Assembly: GCF_010015585.1 (NCBI RefSeq)
Contig: NW_022985081.1
Location: 527,538 to 591,537 of the forward strand
Length of the DNA: 64,000 nucleotides
Source: Eremomyces bilateralis CBS 781.70
Taxonomy: Eukaryota; Ascomycota; Dothideomycetes; Eremomycetales; Eremomycetaceae
Reading direction: 5' to 3'
Shown here: positions 1 through 12,340 of the stretch, piece after piece
How positions within the stretch are numbered: the first letter of the stretch is position 1
Layout: every line of letters begins with the position of its first letter
Notes under the pieces: generated by a model
Seen by the model: the letters and a program-made list of their open reading frames with translations, nothing else
The model's database searches: none
Told to the model about the DNA's origin: nothing
Position numbers and translations under genes: made by a program

Positions 1-1
1 G

Positions 2-712
<711 letters not shown>

Positions 713-2017
713 GCGTCTGGTCCCGTCGACTCGTATTTTTGGAGGGCAATTGTGAACCATTGCATGTGGCCACTCCCGTGAATTCAGTACTACCGGACAC
801 CAGTATTCCCGTCGATCATAAACGAAGAAAAATGACAGTCCAATGATCCATCAATATTCATCTTTGCAGTGTCATGAACACCAGGCCTACGTGGACATAG
901 TTGAGGTTTCTCTCCAGCAAGACGGTGACGCGATCATTTGCGCCACTGGCTTAAATAGGTACTACAGAGATTGTAGATAGAATGTTTATCAGATACCGTC
1001 GTAGAAATTATCAGCATCAGACTCCAACACCACACAGGGTTTGTGGAGCCTCTCAGTGCTTGACTCAAAACGAATCATCATGTAAACATCTATCCCAACC
1101 CTCCAATTGCCAACGGCAAATTTTTCTGATCCGTCTCCTTCGACAGAGCCAGGCGTGCGCACCAAAGAGTTTGCGGTGCACACCCATCCGGATCGGTCAA
1201 AAGATAGAGATCCCACAAACTCCTCGCGTCAAGAATAAGCCCCATCGAGTATCCCCACCCGCTGGATCATCTCCCTCAGTGAAGAGAAAGGTAGACCCAG
1301 CAGGCGCAGGCAATCGCATAACTGTGTAACTCGACGAATAGTAGAGCCCCCACCCACCGTATTCCACCATCTCATCCACACAGCCACCATGTCCCTCCTC
1401 CCATACCCGACCTCCACCGCACTGCGAGACACCGCTCGGCCCCTGGCCGTAGCCAGGAAGCTTCGCGGGCTACAGTGCAAGCGAGCGGCAGGGAGTGCAG
1501 ACGGAACATGGCGCGGGAACAAAGACGACAGGATGAGCGGAGGCATTGAGGTAAGCCGTGAAGCATGCTTCTATGGCGGCGCGTTTCCGCAAATCCAGCA
1601 CACGAGGCGCTGGGACATCCGGGGACTTTCTCCCAAAGTGCAGTGCCAGGTAGACAACGCACTTCGACTGCGATTCTTCGAGCGAGGAGTTTGTGGAATG
1701 AAGAAGAAGAGGAGGAAGAAAGTTTTTGGCGGCGCGGAAACTTTTTTTGAGTGCGAATTGTAGCACGTGATCGCACTAGTGTTGGCGGTGCGTTACGGCG
1801 GACGAAGTAGTCCGAACGTGTCACTCATGTCGCAGCCAAGACTTTGGTGACTCAGGCTGTGAGGCATCCACTTACTAGCCTTCGCATCGAAGCTTCAACT
1901 GTACTGGCAGCCTATATCCTTTGTGATAGCTGCACCCCACACTTAAATACAATAGTCTCTACGGTCGAAGTCTGCTAGATCAATCTTACCCATTACCATT
2001 ATCTGACGATCCCCAGA
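713..2017. other. Intergenic, MAP2 terminator side to RAE1 promoter
   Basis: Only short overlapping ORFs on both strands (for example 1372-1824 minus), with low-complexity Ser/Arg translations, no family signature and no convincing splice-linked exons. I see no RNA gene or repeat. It probably holds the MAP2 3' UTR and the RAE1 promoter and leader; several A/T-rich stretches lie within about 100 bp of the RAE1 start. Confidence 0.5.
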
Positions 2018-3234
2018 ATGTCATTCGGGGCAGCCGCCGCCGGGACCTCGCAAGGCGACACAAAGGGCGATGTCGAGCTCACGGCGCCACCAGAAGACAG
2101 TATTTCGGACCTGGCATTCTCCACCGAAGGAGATTATCTAGCCGTGGCATCCTGGGATCAAAAAGTCCGGATATATGAGATTTCACAGCAGAGTGGCAAG
2201 AGTGAAGGAAAGGCGTTCTTCCAGCATGAAGGGCCCGTCTTGAGTTGTAGTTGGTCGAAGGTATGTGGGCTATTTTGATCGCAGTTACAGCACCATGCTG
2301 CGCGGGTTGCGACCTAAGAAAGAATATCATGATGAAGCTAACTTGTACAACAGGATGGTAAATACGTCGTCGGCGGCGGTGCCGACAAAGTCGCGCGACT
2401 CATCGACCTGGGCGCAAACACCAGCAGCAGCACCATCGTCGCTCAACACGACCAGCCGATCCGCTCCGTCAAGATGTTCCAAACGAACGGCAACAACATG
2501 CTGGTGACGGGCTCCTGGGATAAGACGGTCAAGTACTGGGACCTGCGACAGCAGACACCGATCGGGTCCATCACCTGTCAGGAGCGGGTGTACACCATGG
2601 ACATGCGAAATGAGTTGCTGGTGATTGGGACCGCGGATCGGTATATCAACATTGTGGATTTGAATAATCCCATGACCTTCCAGAAGACGCTACAAAGCCC
2701 CTTGAAATTCCAGACGAGGACGCTCGCGTGTTTTGCGGACGCCAGTGGGTTTGCGATCGGGAGCATCGAGGGTCGGTGCGCGATTCAGTACAAGGACGAC
2801 ACAAATTCAACGTGAGTATCAATAACCGCCTAAATATCCCTCTCGATATCCCTGCTAATCTTCATTCCAGCTTAAACTTCTCCTTCAAATGCCACCGCCA
2901 AAACGCTACACCCGACACCTCCAAAGTCTTCGCCGTCAACGCCATCTCCTTCCACCCCATCCACGGCACCTTCAGCACCGCCGGCTCCGACGGCACTTTC
3001 CACTTCTGGGACAAAGACGCCAAACACCGATTGAAAGGATTCTCGGACGTCGGCGGCCCCATCACCGCCACCGCGTTCAACCGGACCGGAACCATCTTCG
3101 CGTACGCCGTCAGCTACGATTGGAGTAAAGGGTACGCGTACCATAATCCGAACAACCCGAATAAAATCATGCTGCATCCGGTGGTCGGGGAGGAATGTAA
3201 GCCAAGGCCGGGGGGGACGCAGAGGAAGAAGTGA
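2018..3234 (+). CDS. RAE1: mRNA export factor Rae1/Gle2, WD40 protein
   Basis: WD40 propeller that docks on the GLEBS motif of nuclear-pore Nup98 and acts in mRNA export, with a spindle role in other eukaryotes. Three exons: 2018-2260, 2354-2811 and 2871-3234, giving 354 aa, the usual length for the family. Introns have GTATGT and GTGAGT donors; the second has a CTAATC branch site and TCCAG acceptor. WD-type repeats are visible: ASWDQKVRIYE, GGADKVARLIDL, TGSWDKTVKYWDLR, GTADRYINIVDL and GSDGTFHFWDKD. The RVYTMD and NAISFHPIHGTFST segments are Rae1-like, as is the C-terminal YDWSKGYAYHNPNNPN. Its 3' end faces SFM1 across about 410 bp. Confidence 0.95.
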
Positions 3235-3647
3235 GGTGAAGAGACGGGAAATGATTCGATTGATGATGGAGGCAACCAATGCTGGTTTGTTGCGACGGGT
3301 CGTACGGGACGCGAGTGCCAGGCACTTGGACTGAATGGAGGTCATGAGGGGGACAACAAACCAGAGCAATCCTAACGCGGCGCAAAATTGTCTGATGCTT
3401 GCAAGGAAATTCAGGCGCGATAGAATAGGACACAATGATGGATTTCAGTCCACAGAGGTACTGAACATCAAAAGATACCCTGTATGGGACATGGATAGTG
3501 GGATTGGCGTTCCTAGAAATATGAAATATCCGAACTCTTTGTCATTTGCATGCTGATTCGCGTATCTTACTGGTGACCGGCTATACCGCCAAGGTTGGCC
3601 TCTAGTAAATGATATCCAATCCAGAATTTCCTCCAGACCATCCTATA
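3235..3647. other. Convergent 3' region between RAE1 and SFM1
   Basis: Both neighbours end here. ORFs on either strand are short and overlap the RAE1 3' end; no independent gene, repeat or RNA is visible. Confidence 0.5.
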
Positions 3648-4618
3648 TCAAGATCCTCCCAGTGCCCCATCATCCCCCATCAACTCCGCAAACCCCTTGT
3701 CCGAATCCTTCGCAATCAGTTCATCCATCCCCTATCCCCACCGTTAGCCGCCTTTCGATCTCTCTCATTCCCAAAAAGGATATTCTTCGTCCGAACACTC
3801 ACCTCTGGCATTGCCGGCTTCCCTCTCTCATCCTTCACATACCGGAACGGCATCTCCGTGGTCTCATGCTTGTTAATCTTGATCTCCGGATAGTCGATAT
3901 ACGGGATCTGGTCTACTGGGATCCCGGATGCGACTACTAGTCGGGTGACGCGGACGGCGGTGTCGGTCGTCATTTGCAGGGGACCAAGTCGCCGGGTGGG
4001 GAAGCCTTTGCAACGGAGCTCGGAGGTGCGGTCTTCAGATTGGTTAGTAAAAGATAATAAGAGAAACAGGAGCCTTTAGCAGGTGGAGGAAAGCAGATGA
4101 AAGCTTAGAAATGATACCTCGTGGAGGGTCGTCGCCTAGAACGGCAGAGTCAGCGGCATTCTAAGTTGATGATAATTAAGACCGAACGGGTAAGAAACGG
4201 ACGAACCTAATATCCCACCGAACAAAAATGCATCGAACACCTCTCCATCCTTCGGCTCCAACTCCTTCTCCGCCTTCGGATCCAGCAAACACACCCTCTC
4301 CTTCCTCCATAACTTCCCCTCCCCCTTCTCCCCCTCCTGCCAACACATCTCCTCCACACTCCGGTGCTCCACACTCACCATCCCCCGCGTTTGCAGCTGC
4401 TGCAATTCCGCGGGGAGCTGCATGGACGGAGGGACGGAGGAGAGGATGAAGTAGGGGGTTTTGGAAGGGGTGGAGGACACGGATGAGGAGGGGGGGTAGG
4501 TTGAGTGGGTTTCATTGGCGATGGAGGCATACTCGGCGGTCGACCAGGGGGAGATTTCGGGGTCGAGGTGCTCGATTAGGTAATGGTGAGGGCGCGGGTC
4601 GGTGGGTGAAGGGGCCAT
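3648..4618 (-). CDS. SFM1: SPOUT-family protein methyltransferase Sfm1
   Basis: Belongs to the SPOUT-like SAM-dependent methyltransferases; yeast Sfm1 methylates an arginine of ribosomal protein Rps3. The transcript has four exons on the minus strand: 4618-4207, 4135-4118 (only 18 nt), 4032-3803 and 3731-3648, encoding 247 aa against about 213 in yeast. Splicing joins FLFGGILG to DDPPRDRTSELR, the family's glycine-rich SAM-site signature, then RRLGPLQMTTDTAVRVT and IPYIDYPEIKINKHETTEMPFRYV, and ends with MDELIAKDSDKGF. The first donor (GTTCGT) and the third acceptor (AAG) are weak, but the frame and the conserved motif require them. The N-terminus YLIEHLDPEISPWSTAEY also fits the family. Confidence 0.88.
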
Positions 4619-6944
4619 TATGGAAATGATGATGTACGGGATTGGGATTCCTTAATCCTTGATAATTCCTTGCTCTTTGTGAAGTACCGGAATTCAGGTC
4701 ACTTCAAGTTGAATCCCTTAGTTACCTTCGTCCATTAACTGTGGCCCAAATATTCCTTTCAGAATTTTGGCTTGATGAAGTCTGTAGAGGATGGAGGATC
4801 TAACTCTGTCACGCCGAAAAATCTTATTAAGCACTCTGAGTATCCGAAGTCCAATTGAATGTAAGGACCGATAACTACTAGAAAGTCAAAATTTCCACGT
4901 AAAGTTGTCTTAGGTCAATAAAATGATGCAGATTAAATCTGATATTCGACCCGCGTTGATGCCTGGGTGCCTGAGATTGAATGCTCCCAGCCTCCGCTGA
5001 TGCAGACGTCTGGTCGCTCCGTCGTGTGTCAATGTCAGCGTTGTGGGTGACCCCCCAGATGAACTCAATTCACCTCCACCACGACGCTCAGTGATCATCA
5101 GTCCCTACAACACCACCCCTATTTCCAAATCTATGTGTACGGAAGCAGGCTCTCCTTCCTACCCGTAGTAAATTAAAAGCAGCATACGGAGTATATCACA
5201 GGAAATTTATCCTTGAGTTTGCATATTCGTCAGAACCATATAAACATCATATTTTGAAACTCAGAAAAGACTGAGACACTACCAAGAGTATCTATCCATT
5301 GAACATGCTGACCCAGTAGTTAATTTCTGGATAAGGAGTGTGCCACTGGTCAATCCATGCATCATATGCTTCTTGGTTCAGTCTATATCCCCTTTCGCCT
5401 TCTCTCAGTTCAAAAAGCTCGTCTATTGGATCTTCTGACTCGTCTTTGGTTCTTTTGCCTCATCTTCGTCGGGAGGAAGTACAGTATGTATACAGAAAGC
5501 CAAATGGATTCAAGACCAACCATGATCTCAAGGCTGTCTGTCGAAGAGACACATATGGGTTATTTATCTCTCGAAAGGCTGTTTCATCTAACGAAATCTC
5601 CAAAGACTCGATGGAACCGCTGGACCGTATCGTCAGACTGTTCTGTTTACGGTACTTCGCCGGCCTCGACACGGCTTGTTAAAGCCTCTTTGAGGATACA
5701 CATCAGAGCATTTTACCATCCAACTGTCAAAAGCGTTGTAAAATACAGGTAGAAGTGTACTGGTACTGGTACAAGGCGATGATCGGCCAATGTCAAAGGC
5801 GGAACGAAAACGTTTGTCCAAAACCAAGTTCTCGCCTTACGGATATTGGTGCCAGAATTTTGAATACTGATAGGTGCACGATCCTTTTTCCTTCCCTCCT
5901 TCCCTGCTGACAGGCCCGGATACGGGCATTCCAGCCCAATAACGGGAAGTCACATAGCAGGGGCTGCCCATGTTTCCTGCCCATCACACCTAGAAACGGG
6001 GAAGGAGTTGCCCAGGCACCGCTGATGACTCAACGCCGAGCGCCCTCCTCATTCGATACCTAAGATCGGTGCTGAAATATCGCTGGGTATCTATGATTCT
6101 GCATATTTGACGATAATAAGCGAGGATCAATATCCAAAGCCTAGAACGAACAAGGCGAATGTTTGTTTAGATAAAGAATGGAGTATTTACCGTAGAGATG
6201 GTACTGCGGCTGAAGATGAATGACATAAAATGACGGGTGATGCCAAGTGACCTTTTTCGTCCCTCCCTTTGCTTTCACCGTTTGCCATCCACGCCTTCCT
6301 CACCAGCTCCACGGTAGTGAGTATCATCACCACCCTGCAAACCCATCCATCCAACAGCGACGTCATTAGTCACCACATCCATCTAACGCGACTTCTTTCT
6401 TGTGTGACCATCTTCACCGCACCATTCACGCAATTTGCCTCCGATCACCAACCGCTTCACAATTCGCATCACGGCATCTCCCGCAGCAAATTGGACCAAT
6501 TACGTGTCACCGGCTCTGCTCCCCGCTACGCACCCCGCCTTGACTACTTCCAGTCCTAGTTCTACATAGGGAGTCCTGGCTTTCCAACGTCCCATCACCC
6601 GTCGATTTTCTTGCTATAACCCTCCTACAACCACGATCCTAGACCTTTACATCTCCGAGAATATCTCCTGCTCATTGAAGTCATTGACACGGCTCTCTTT
6701 TTACCTCCGAGGCAACCCGACGGTCCAACATTAAAAGACACCTTCGTTCTCGAAGCTTGGAGATCGGCAATACGTCAAGAAAAGTCCAGGGATCGGACCG
6801 AGATTGCCTCATTGCGAGGGCTAGACGGCCTGCAGATTACCCAGCTTCATCTTGGATAGCTGCAAGCGAGCTCTACGAAACTGTGCTGCCGAATCCCAGC
6901 GACTCCGACATAGCTGAGCAAGCTCGATTGAGGACCACTTCGAC
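4619..6944. other. Divergent intergenic region SFM1 / IGO1
   Basis: About 2.3 kb between two divergent starts. ORFs near 5338-5752 overlap in several frames, have no recognisable domain and lack plausible splice partners. From about 6240 to 6900 the sequence becomes C/T-rich with short ORFs, which would suit a long IGO1 5' leader. I see no RNA gene, repeat or transposon relic. Confidence 0.45.
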
Positions 6945-7575
6945 ATGATGAACCCCCATCAGCAGAACAAGGTTGACGTCAGCGTAAGTCCAGTCCCATA
7001 CGCATCGACGACCGCGAATATCCAAGCTGGCGTTCATTCTCGTTGACACCATGATATTAATTCCCGCTAACACCACCCCAGTCCCTCTCCCCCGAGGAGC
7101 AACGCCTCTTCCGCCTCTACGGCAAGCTCCCCAACAAGAAGGACCTCCTCCAGAACAAACTCAAGGTACTCCCCCCTCCCTCTCCATACCCTCACACCCA
7201 CTAACCCCCCTCCCCTCCTAGGAACGCAAATACTTCGACTCCGGCGACTACGCCCTCTCCAAAGCCGGCAAAGCCTCCGACATCGGCGTCACCTCCGTCG
7301 GCACCTCCCACCCCTCCCCGGAAAGCATCCCGCACCACGCCCCCTCCGCGCTCTCCAACACCATGACGCACAGCCAGCCGCACAACGGGAGCCTCGGCGG
7401 CGCCAGCGGTGCGAGCGGGGCGCCCGTGCCGAATTTCCAAGGGCACGGACACCGCGGGAGCATCGTAGGCGGGAAGGCGGGCAGTCCGGTGAAGGAGGGG
7501 AGCGTGTTGAGGGAGAATAGCGTGGATGATGTGGAGGAGGAGGAGGAGGGGAAGAAGGAGGGGGGGAAGTCATAG
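6945..7575 (+). CDS. IGO1: Endosulfine-family PP2A regulator Igo1
   Basis: Homologue of ENSA/ARPP19/Igo1. These proteins, once phosphorylated by Greatwall/Rim15-type kinases, inhibit PP2A-B55 and in yeast protect mRNAs on entry into quiescence. Exons 6945-6983, 7082-7165 and 7222-7575 give 158 aa. The core runs from SLSPEEQRLFRLYGKLPNKKDLLQNKL across the second intron into RKYFDSGDYAL; the Ser of FDSGDY (residue 48) is the known kinase target. The C-terminal half is low complexity (Gly/Ser/His, then a Glu run). The start ATGATG gives a short 13-codon first exon. Donors are GTAAGT and GTACTC; the introns are C/T-rich. The family call is firm. Confidence 0.93.
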
Positions 7576-8415
7576 CGGTTGGGAGGGAGTGGTTTCGTTT
7601 TTTTGCTTTCGTGGTGCGGATCCGTTTCGATTGCGTATCCTGGATATGGCTTTTCAGTGGCCGTTGTCATTTCGAGAGATGGACTGGTTCGAGATACCAC
7701 AGTCGTTCCCTTGAATTATTACCAAGAGCTGGGCGCGGGCGTTGGTGAGGAGCGCTACTCTACGTAGCCAGGTTTTTTTCTTCACTTCTTGTACTGTATA
7801 TTTCCACCGTCATCTTTTCCCTCATTCTCTCCTTTCCTTTCTCTTTGATATCCGCATTCCTGGTTACCGGACACTCGAATCCGTGTTGAGAAGGAGTCGG
7901 ATACGAAGAGTAAAAAGAGGAGAATCGGGAACCAACAAATTGCTATATTTGCAGACCCATCTGCATTTCTTATGTTCCATATCATCGTTCAACGGCCGTA
8001 CAGGCGCAACGTGACGGCTGTTCTTGGCAGTGTCACTTGAGCCCACAGAGTGCGACTCCGAGGGCATTACATGGTATGTATCTTCGTCATATCCTATCCT
8101 ACCCTATCGTCGCCGTCGTCAGGAAGGGGATATTTAGGTTATGAGGCGTTTCGCAATGGTCCCACAAAAATATATACGGACTGTGAAAAGTCATGGGCAA
8201 GAATTTGATTAGGTTGAGGCTGTCGAATATATGATGGATGTGTTGATCATCTACGAGCGATGCTTTGAGAAACATGTGCTGTAGACGTGCAATGTATCGT
8301 GACCGGCAATCATGAACTTTAATCTAGTTCTCTTCTACTTCCTTTTGGTCTTAAGACGCCTTTTCCCAACCCTTCCACGAAAAGGTCGATTCCTTCTCTC
8401 CTACATGCCTTCAAT
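7576..8415. other. Convergent 3' region IGO1 / MYG1
   Basis: Both genes end here. T-rich tracts follow the IGO1 stop (near 7605 and 7775) and A/T-rich sequence lies around 8160-8240. No gene, RNA or repeat is recognised. Confidence 0.5.
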
Positions 8416-9756
8416 CTATGCCTCCACCGACAACCTCGCCATCTCCTTAACCCCCTCTCTCGTCTTCGCACCCCCAATAAACCCACTCGCATGCACAAAC
8501 ACTGCCCCCTCCACCCCACTCACCTTCTCCAACTCCCCATCTCTCACCCCCTTCCACCCATCCGGCAAATCCTTCCGATTCACGAACCCCCCGTTCTGCA
8601 CGCTCACTGACCGAATCCGCCACTTGCTGTCCGCCGCCCCGGACTCCGGGAAGAGCACGTAGAGCACCTGCGCGCCCTCTTTGCTTCCTTCCGCTTCAGA
8701 CGCCTCGGCCTCCACTTCGTAGAGGTGATCCGCCCAGGGTAACCCACCGTCGCGATGTGGCAGCTCAAGCACTTTCCCCGACGGATGCACGGATTTGCGG
8801 TTCGCGTACGCAGCGCGGACGAGCGCGCGGGCGGGAAGCCATGCTTTATGCGCGTCGTGCAGCGCGAGGAGGAACTGCGTCCCGACGAACGTCGATGCGT
8901 GGAGGAAGTGCGAGTCCTCGGTCGCCTGAGGATCTCTGATCTCCGTCTCCTTCGCCGGCGCGTCGGGATCCGGGGTGGCGAGGGACGACGGTGCGATGCA
9001 GGCCGGGGTGGACGGCGGGATGGAAGGGAACGGCGCGGACTCGGGGAGCGACCAAGTGTGGTTGAAGCGGTTGACGGCGGAGGCGAGGCTGAAGCCGCGG
9101 TCGGAGAAGCGGGGAGCGATGGACGCGGAGGTAAGTGCCGCGGTGTCGTAGACGGAGATGCCGTTGTCGTTCGCGTCGAACGCCTCGACGAACTCGGTGT
9201 AGATGCGCTGGAACAACGTCTCGACGTCCGCAGCCTCTTTCTCCCCCTCCAGCCCCGTCACGGCTGCGACGATCGCCCGCCCGAAATGCAGCCACACCAG
9301 CCCCGCGCTGGACAGCTTCGTCGCGCGCCCGGGGAACGTCGTGGTGAATTCGCGCTGGTGGTGGTCGTAGCGGTGGCGAACGGCGTCGTATTCACCGCCG
9401 ACGTCGACGACGACGTCGCATTGGGTGAGGATGGACGCATCGCGGGTGCGGACGAGGGGGCTAGTGTGGTAGGCGGGGAGGAGGCGGAGGAGGAAGACGG
9501 CGAGGGCCTCGTCGGCATGGAAGTGCCCGCTGTGGGTGCCGATGAGGGGGGAGGTGGAAGAGGAGAGTTTGGGGCGCTTGGAGAGGGGGGAGTCGCCGCG
9601 GGGGAGGGTGGAGGTGGACATTTTGAGGTGGAGGGGGAGGATTGGGTGGGTGGTGCGAGACGGGGAGGGTTTGATGGGCGGGGATTGGGAGGATATGCGG
9701 CGGGTTGATATGAAAGGGATGAAACGTTTAGGGAGGACGCGGACGTGGATGCTCAT
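8416..9756 (-). CDS. MYG1: MYG1 family 3'-5' RNA exonuclease
   Basis: Single-exon, 446 aa. MYG1 (formerly UPF0160) is a DHH-superfamily exonuclease acting on RNA in both nucleolus and mitochondria in animals. The metal-site motif THSGHFHADEALA lies at residues 74-86, followed by CDVVVDVGG and HRYDHHQ, then LSSAGLVWLHFG. The first ATG (9756) gives a basic, Ser/Arg-rich N-terminus typical of a mitochondrial presequence. A second in-frame ATG (residue 46, 9621-9619) is followed by SKRPKL, a nuclear-localisation-like basic patch. The C-terminus (GFVNRKDLPDGWKG... FVHASGFIGGAKT) is typical. A CCAAT box sits about 210 bp upstream (9963-9967). Confidence 0.95.
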   Translation of the reverse strand: MSIHVRVLPKRFIPFISTRRISSQSPPIKPSPSRTTHPILPLHLKMSTSTLPRGDSPLSKRPKLSSSTSPLIGTHSGHFHADEALAVFLLRLLPAYHTSPLVRTRDASILTQCDVVVDVGGEYDAVRHRYDHHQREFTTTFPGRATKLSSAGLVWLHFGRAIVAAVTGLEGEKEAADVETLFQRIYTEFVEAFDANDNGISVYDTAALTSASIAPRFSDRGFSLASAVNRFNHTWSLPESAPFPSIPPSTPACIAPSSLATPDPDAPAKETEIRDPQATEDSHFLHASTFVGTQFLLALHDAHKAWLPARALVRAAYANRKSVHPSGKVLELPHRDGGLPWADHLYEVEAEASEAEGSKEGAQVLYVLFPESGAADSKWRIRSVSVQNGGFVNRKDLPDGWKGVRDGELEKVSGVEGAVFVHASGFIGGAKTREGVKEMARLSVEA

Positions 9757-10894
9757 ATAACAGTTCGGTATACAGAGAGGATGTGGTGTTCTTGATATTT
9801 CGAACCGGTGGAATTGTCCTTGAAGAAGCTTGGTAGTCTTCCAGAATGCCCTCCCTCATTCAGCCATTCTCTTGCAAATAATCCTTGCCTTTCTTGGGAT
9901 GTTTTTATGGGCCCAGGCCAAACTGTGGCTGGGAACTGTGGCTTGGCAATACATGCCATCAGCCAATCACAGCTCGTATTTATCAACCGCCGACAACCAG
10001 CAACTTGTCCTCTACGCCAAAAGCTCAAGGCCTCCGAATGCTCAAATTAAACGAAACGCCTTCGCTGTTCACCCATGTTCCCGTCGTGTCTGCCGTCCGT
10101 GTACTTGTGCAGGTGTCTGTGCAGACTCGAGCTGGGAGGAACACACTCTCCTCGAAGATCAAAACCAACCGCGAGTGAACTTCGGTGGATATCTCGGTCT
10201 AACTAGCTCCAGGATCACAAGTCTCGTCGATCAACCTTACAGGCTCTTCAGCAACCAGATTGAGGTGCAGATAGCCTGACCACTTGAGCACAGGCAGCAC
10301 GCGACAATCTCCTCCCCTGGCCAGATTTCTTCCTTCAACTTTTTCTTGGACACCACCCTCCACCTTCCCTCCGCCCTCCGCAAGCCTCCTCATACCCTTC
10401 TACGATCCTGCTTGCTCGTTGAACAAGTACAACTTGGCTCCGTGGTGCGACCTGTGTCCTACTTATTCCTGGAGTAATAATATTCATCCTGCGTCGCCTC
10501 TTTCATCATAACGCCAGGTATCACTCTCCTTAGGTCGCCGCTATCCGTGCCCAGTCCTCGCAACACGTCGACATTGAATATTTGATAAGCGGCTCGTTGG
10601 CGTCTTTGGCTCCTCTACCAATCATCACCAGATTTCAACACTCTAGAAAACGACACGCATAATAGAACATTCGTGTTTTCGGTAGACTGCACGGGAAGGA
10701 CCGCCGTCTTATCATCCTTCTGCCGCTTGGCAGGCGCGTCTGCCTCCGCGCTTTCAACACTATCGACGATCTTTCAACACTGCATTTCAGTCGTCAGGCT
10801 GTGATAAAGTTTTCGCGCACTTTAGGGTCGACGCGAATCCTTCGATATCCCCCCTCGAATCGTAGCTATCGAATCGATATATCAGTCGCCAACG
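9757..10894. other. Divergent intergenic region MYG1 / ICE2
   Basis: Contains a CCAAT pentamer at 9963-9967 and long C/T-rich stretches towards the ICE2 start (about 10280-10880), consistent with promoters and a 5' leader. Short overlapping ORFs show no domain. Confidence 0.45.
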
Positions 10895-12340
10895 ATGCCG
10901 TCCATAATACGAACGTTCAGCTCCGCAACCACCCTTTTCATCCTCCTCTTCACAATCCCGCTTACCTTCGATGTCGGCGGCCGATCATGCGGGCTCGCCT
11001 TTTCGCTTTCCCTTTCGGTTTACTATTTCTTTGTCAGCATCCTGCGACTATCCACACCTGATTCATCGCGGATCCGAAGGACGGGGATATTCTTTCTGCA
11101 ACACACGCAGTGGTTCGTCATCGCGTTCCTGATGCTCTGGACCATGAACAAATTTTCCGTGGACGCTGAGGCCGAGGGAGGAGGTGGCTGGGTCACGAAG
11201 GCGTTTGGTGCGAAGGAGAATCCGACGATGGAGGACGGGTTGTGGAATTGGGTGTTCGGGCAAGGTGGGGTGTTGGAGCAGTGGACGATTGGAGGATGGG
11301 ATAAGTTCTTGAGGTGGAGCACGCCAGCTTTTCAACTTGCGGAGGGGTTCTGCAGTTTGTTGGTGATACAAGTCGCTGGACAGATTACGCGGTGGCTCGT
11401 AAATCGAGAGCGAGGAGATAGCTGGATGGTAAGCTCCTTTTATCTCCCCCCTGTTATTGTCATGCGACTTCAATATCGAACACGAACTAATGATGCCTAA
11501 TAGATCGGCCTCCTCACCGTCTCCGCCAGCATTTTCGCCTCCTCCATCTACTTTCTCTACCGAATCACCACCTTCCCCTCAATCTCTCCCACCTCCGCCG
11601 TCCTCATCGGCAGCATCATCACCTGCGCCATCTTCCTCTGCATCTGGGGTATCGCCTCCGGCCGCGGCAACCCCGTCGAATCCTCCCTGCTCTTCGCCTA
11701 CATCACCCTCTGCATCTACCAAATCTTCACCGACTTCCGCGGCCACTCCCTCGCCTCCGAAGTCTCTCAAGACCCCTCCTCCGACCCCCCTGCCCTCCCT
11801 CCTCTCCCACCGATCATCATGGCCTCCTATTCCACCCTGCTCGCCGCCCTCCACTCCCTCCCGGAAATCCTCCACACCTCCTTCGCCTTCGTCCACGCCG
11901 CCCTCCTCACCATCACTCCCTCCGTCCTCGTCTCCCTCGCCTTCCGCGTCGCCGTCATGTCCACCGCCGTGCGCCTCGTCCCCGTGATCCGCGACGGTGG
12001 CGCCCGCGCGCTCGGCTCGGAGCTCTCCCTCGACGACTCGGACGAGGCGGGGCGGTTCCTGGCGGGGCTTTCCTGGTTCTCCCCCACGATTTTGGTCGCG
12101 GTGTACACGAGCCTGCTGATGCAGCATTTCGATCGCGGGACGCTGGAGGGGACCGGGATGGGCGTTGGCGCTGGTGTCGGAAATGGCGCGGCGTGGGGAG
12201 GAATGTGGATGTGGGGCGGCGGCAATTTCTGGGATTTCTGGCGCTGGATTAATCTGGTTGTGACGATGGCACTGTATGCGGTGGAGATGCAGTTGGGGAG
12301 GGACGATGGTGGATTGACGACGCACTGGAAAGATGATTGA
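10895..12340 (+). CDS. ICE2: Ice2-family ER membrane protein
   Basis: Polytopic ER protein; yeast Ice2 shapes cortical ER, supports ER inheritance and promotes use of lipid-droplet lipids for membrane synthesis. Exons 10895-11428 and 11504-12340 give 456 aa (yeast 491). The intron has a GTAAGC donor, an ACTAATG branch site and a TAG acceptor. Hydrophobic segments are seen at about residues 5-24, 30-47, 65-83, 155-172 (QLAEGFCSLLVIQVAGQ, a family hallmark), then GLLTVSASIFASSIYFLY, LIGSIITCAIFLCIWGIA, a segment around HAALLTITPSVLVSLAF and a C-terminal one around WRWINLVVTMALYAVEM. The loop with EGGGGWVTKAFG is poorly conserved. The call rests on topology plus those motifs. Confidence 0.88.

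Noticed and set aside
1372-1824. Minus-strand ORF with a Ser run upstream of RAE1
   Set aside because: Low complexity, overlapped by other ORFs in several frames, no family signature.
5338-5752. Overlapping plus-strand ORFs in the SFM1-IGO1 gap
   Set aside because: Two frames open together, no domain, no splice partners; consistent with chance.
8755-9708. Long plus-strand ORF (317 codons) opposite MYG1
   Set aside because: It is a Gly/Arg/Glu-rich antisense shadow of a GC-rich coding frame; the minus strand carries all MYG1 motifs.
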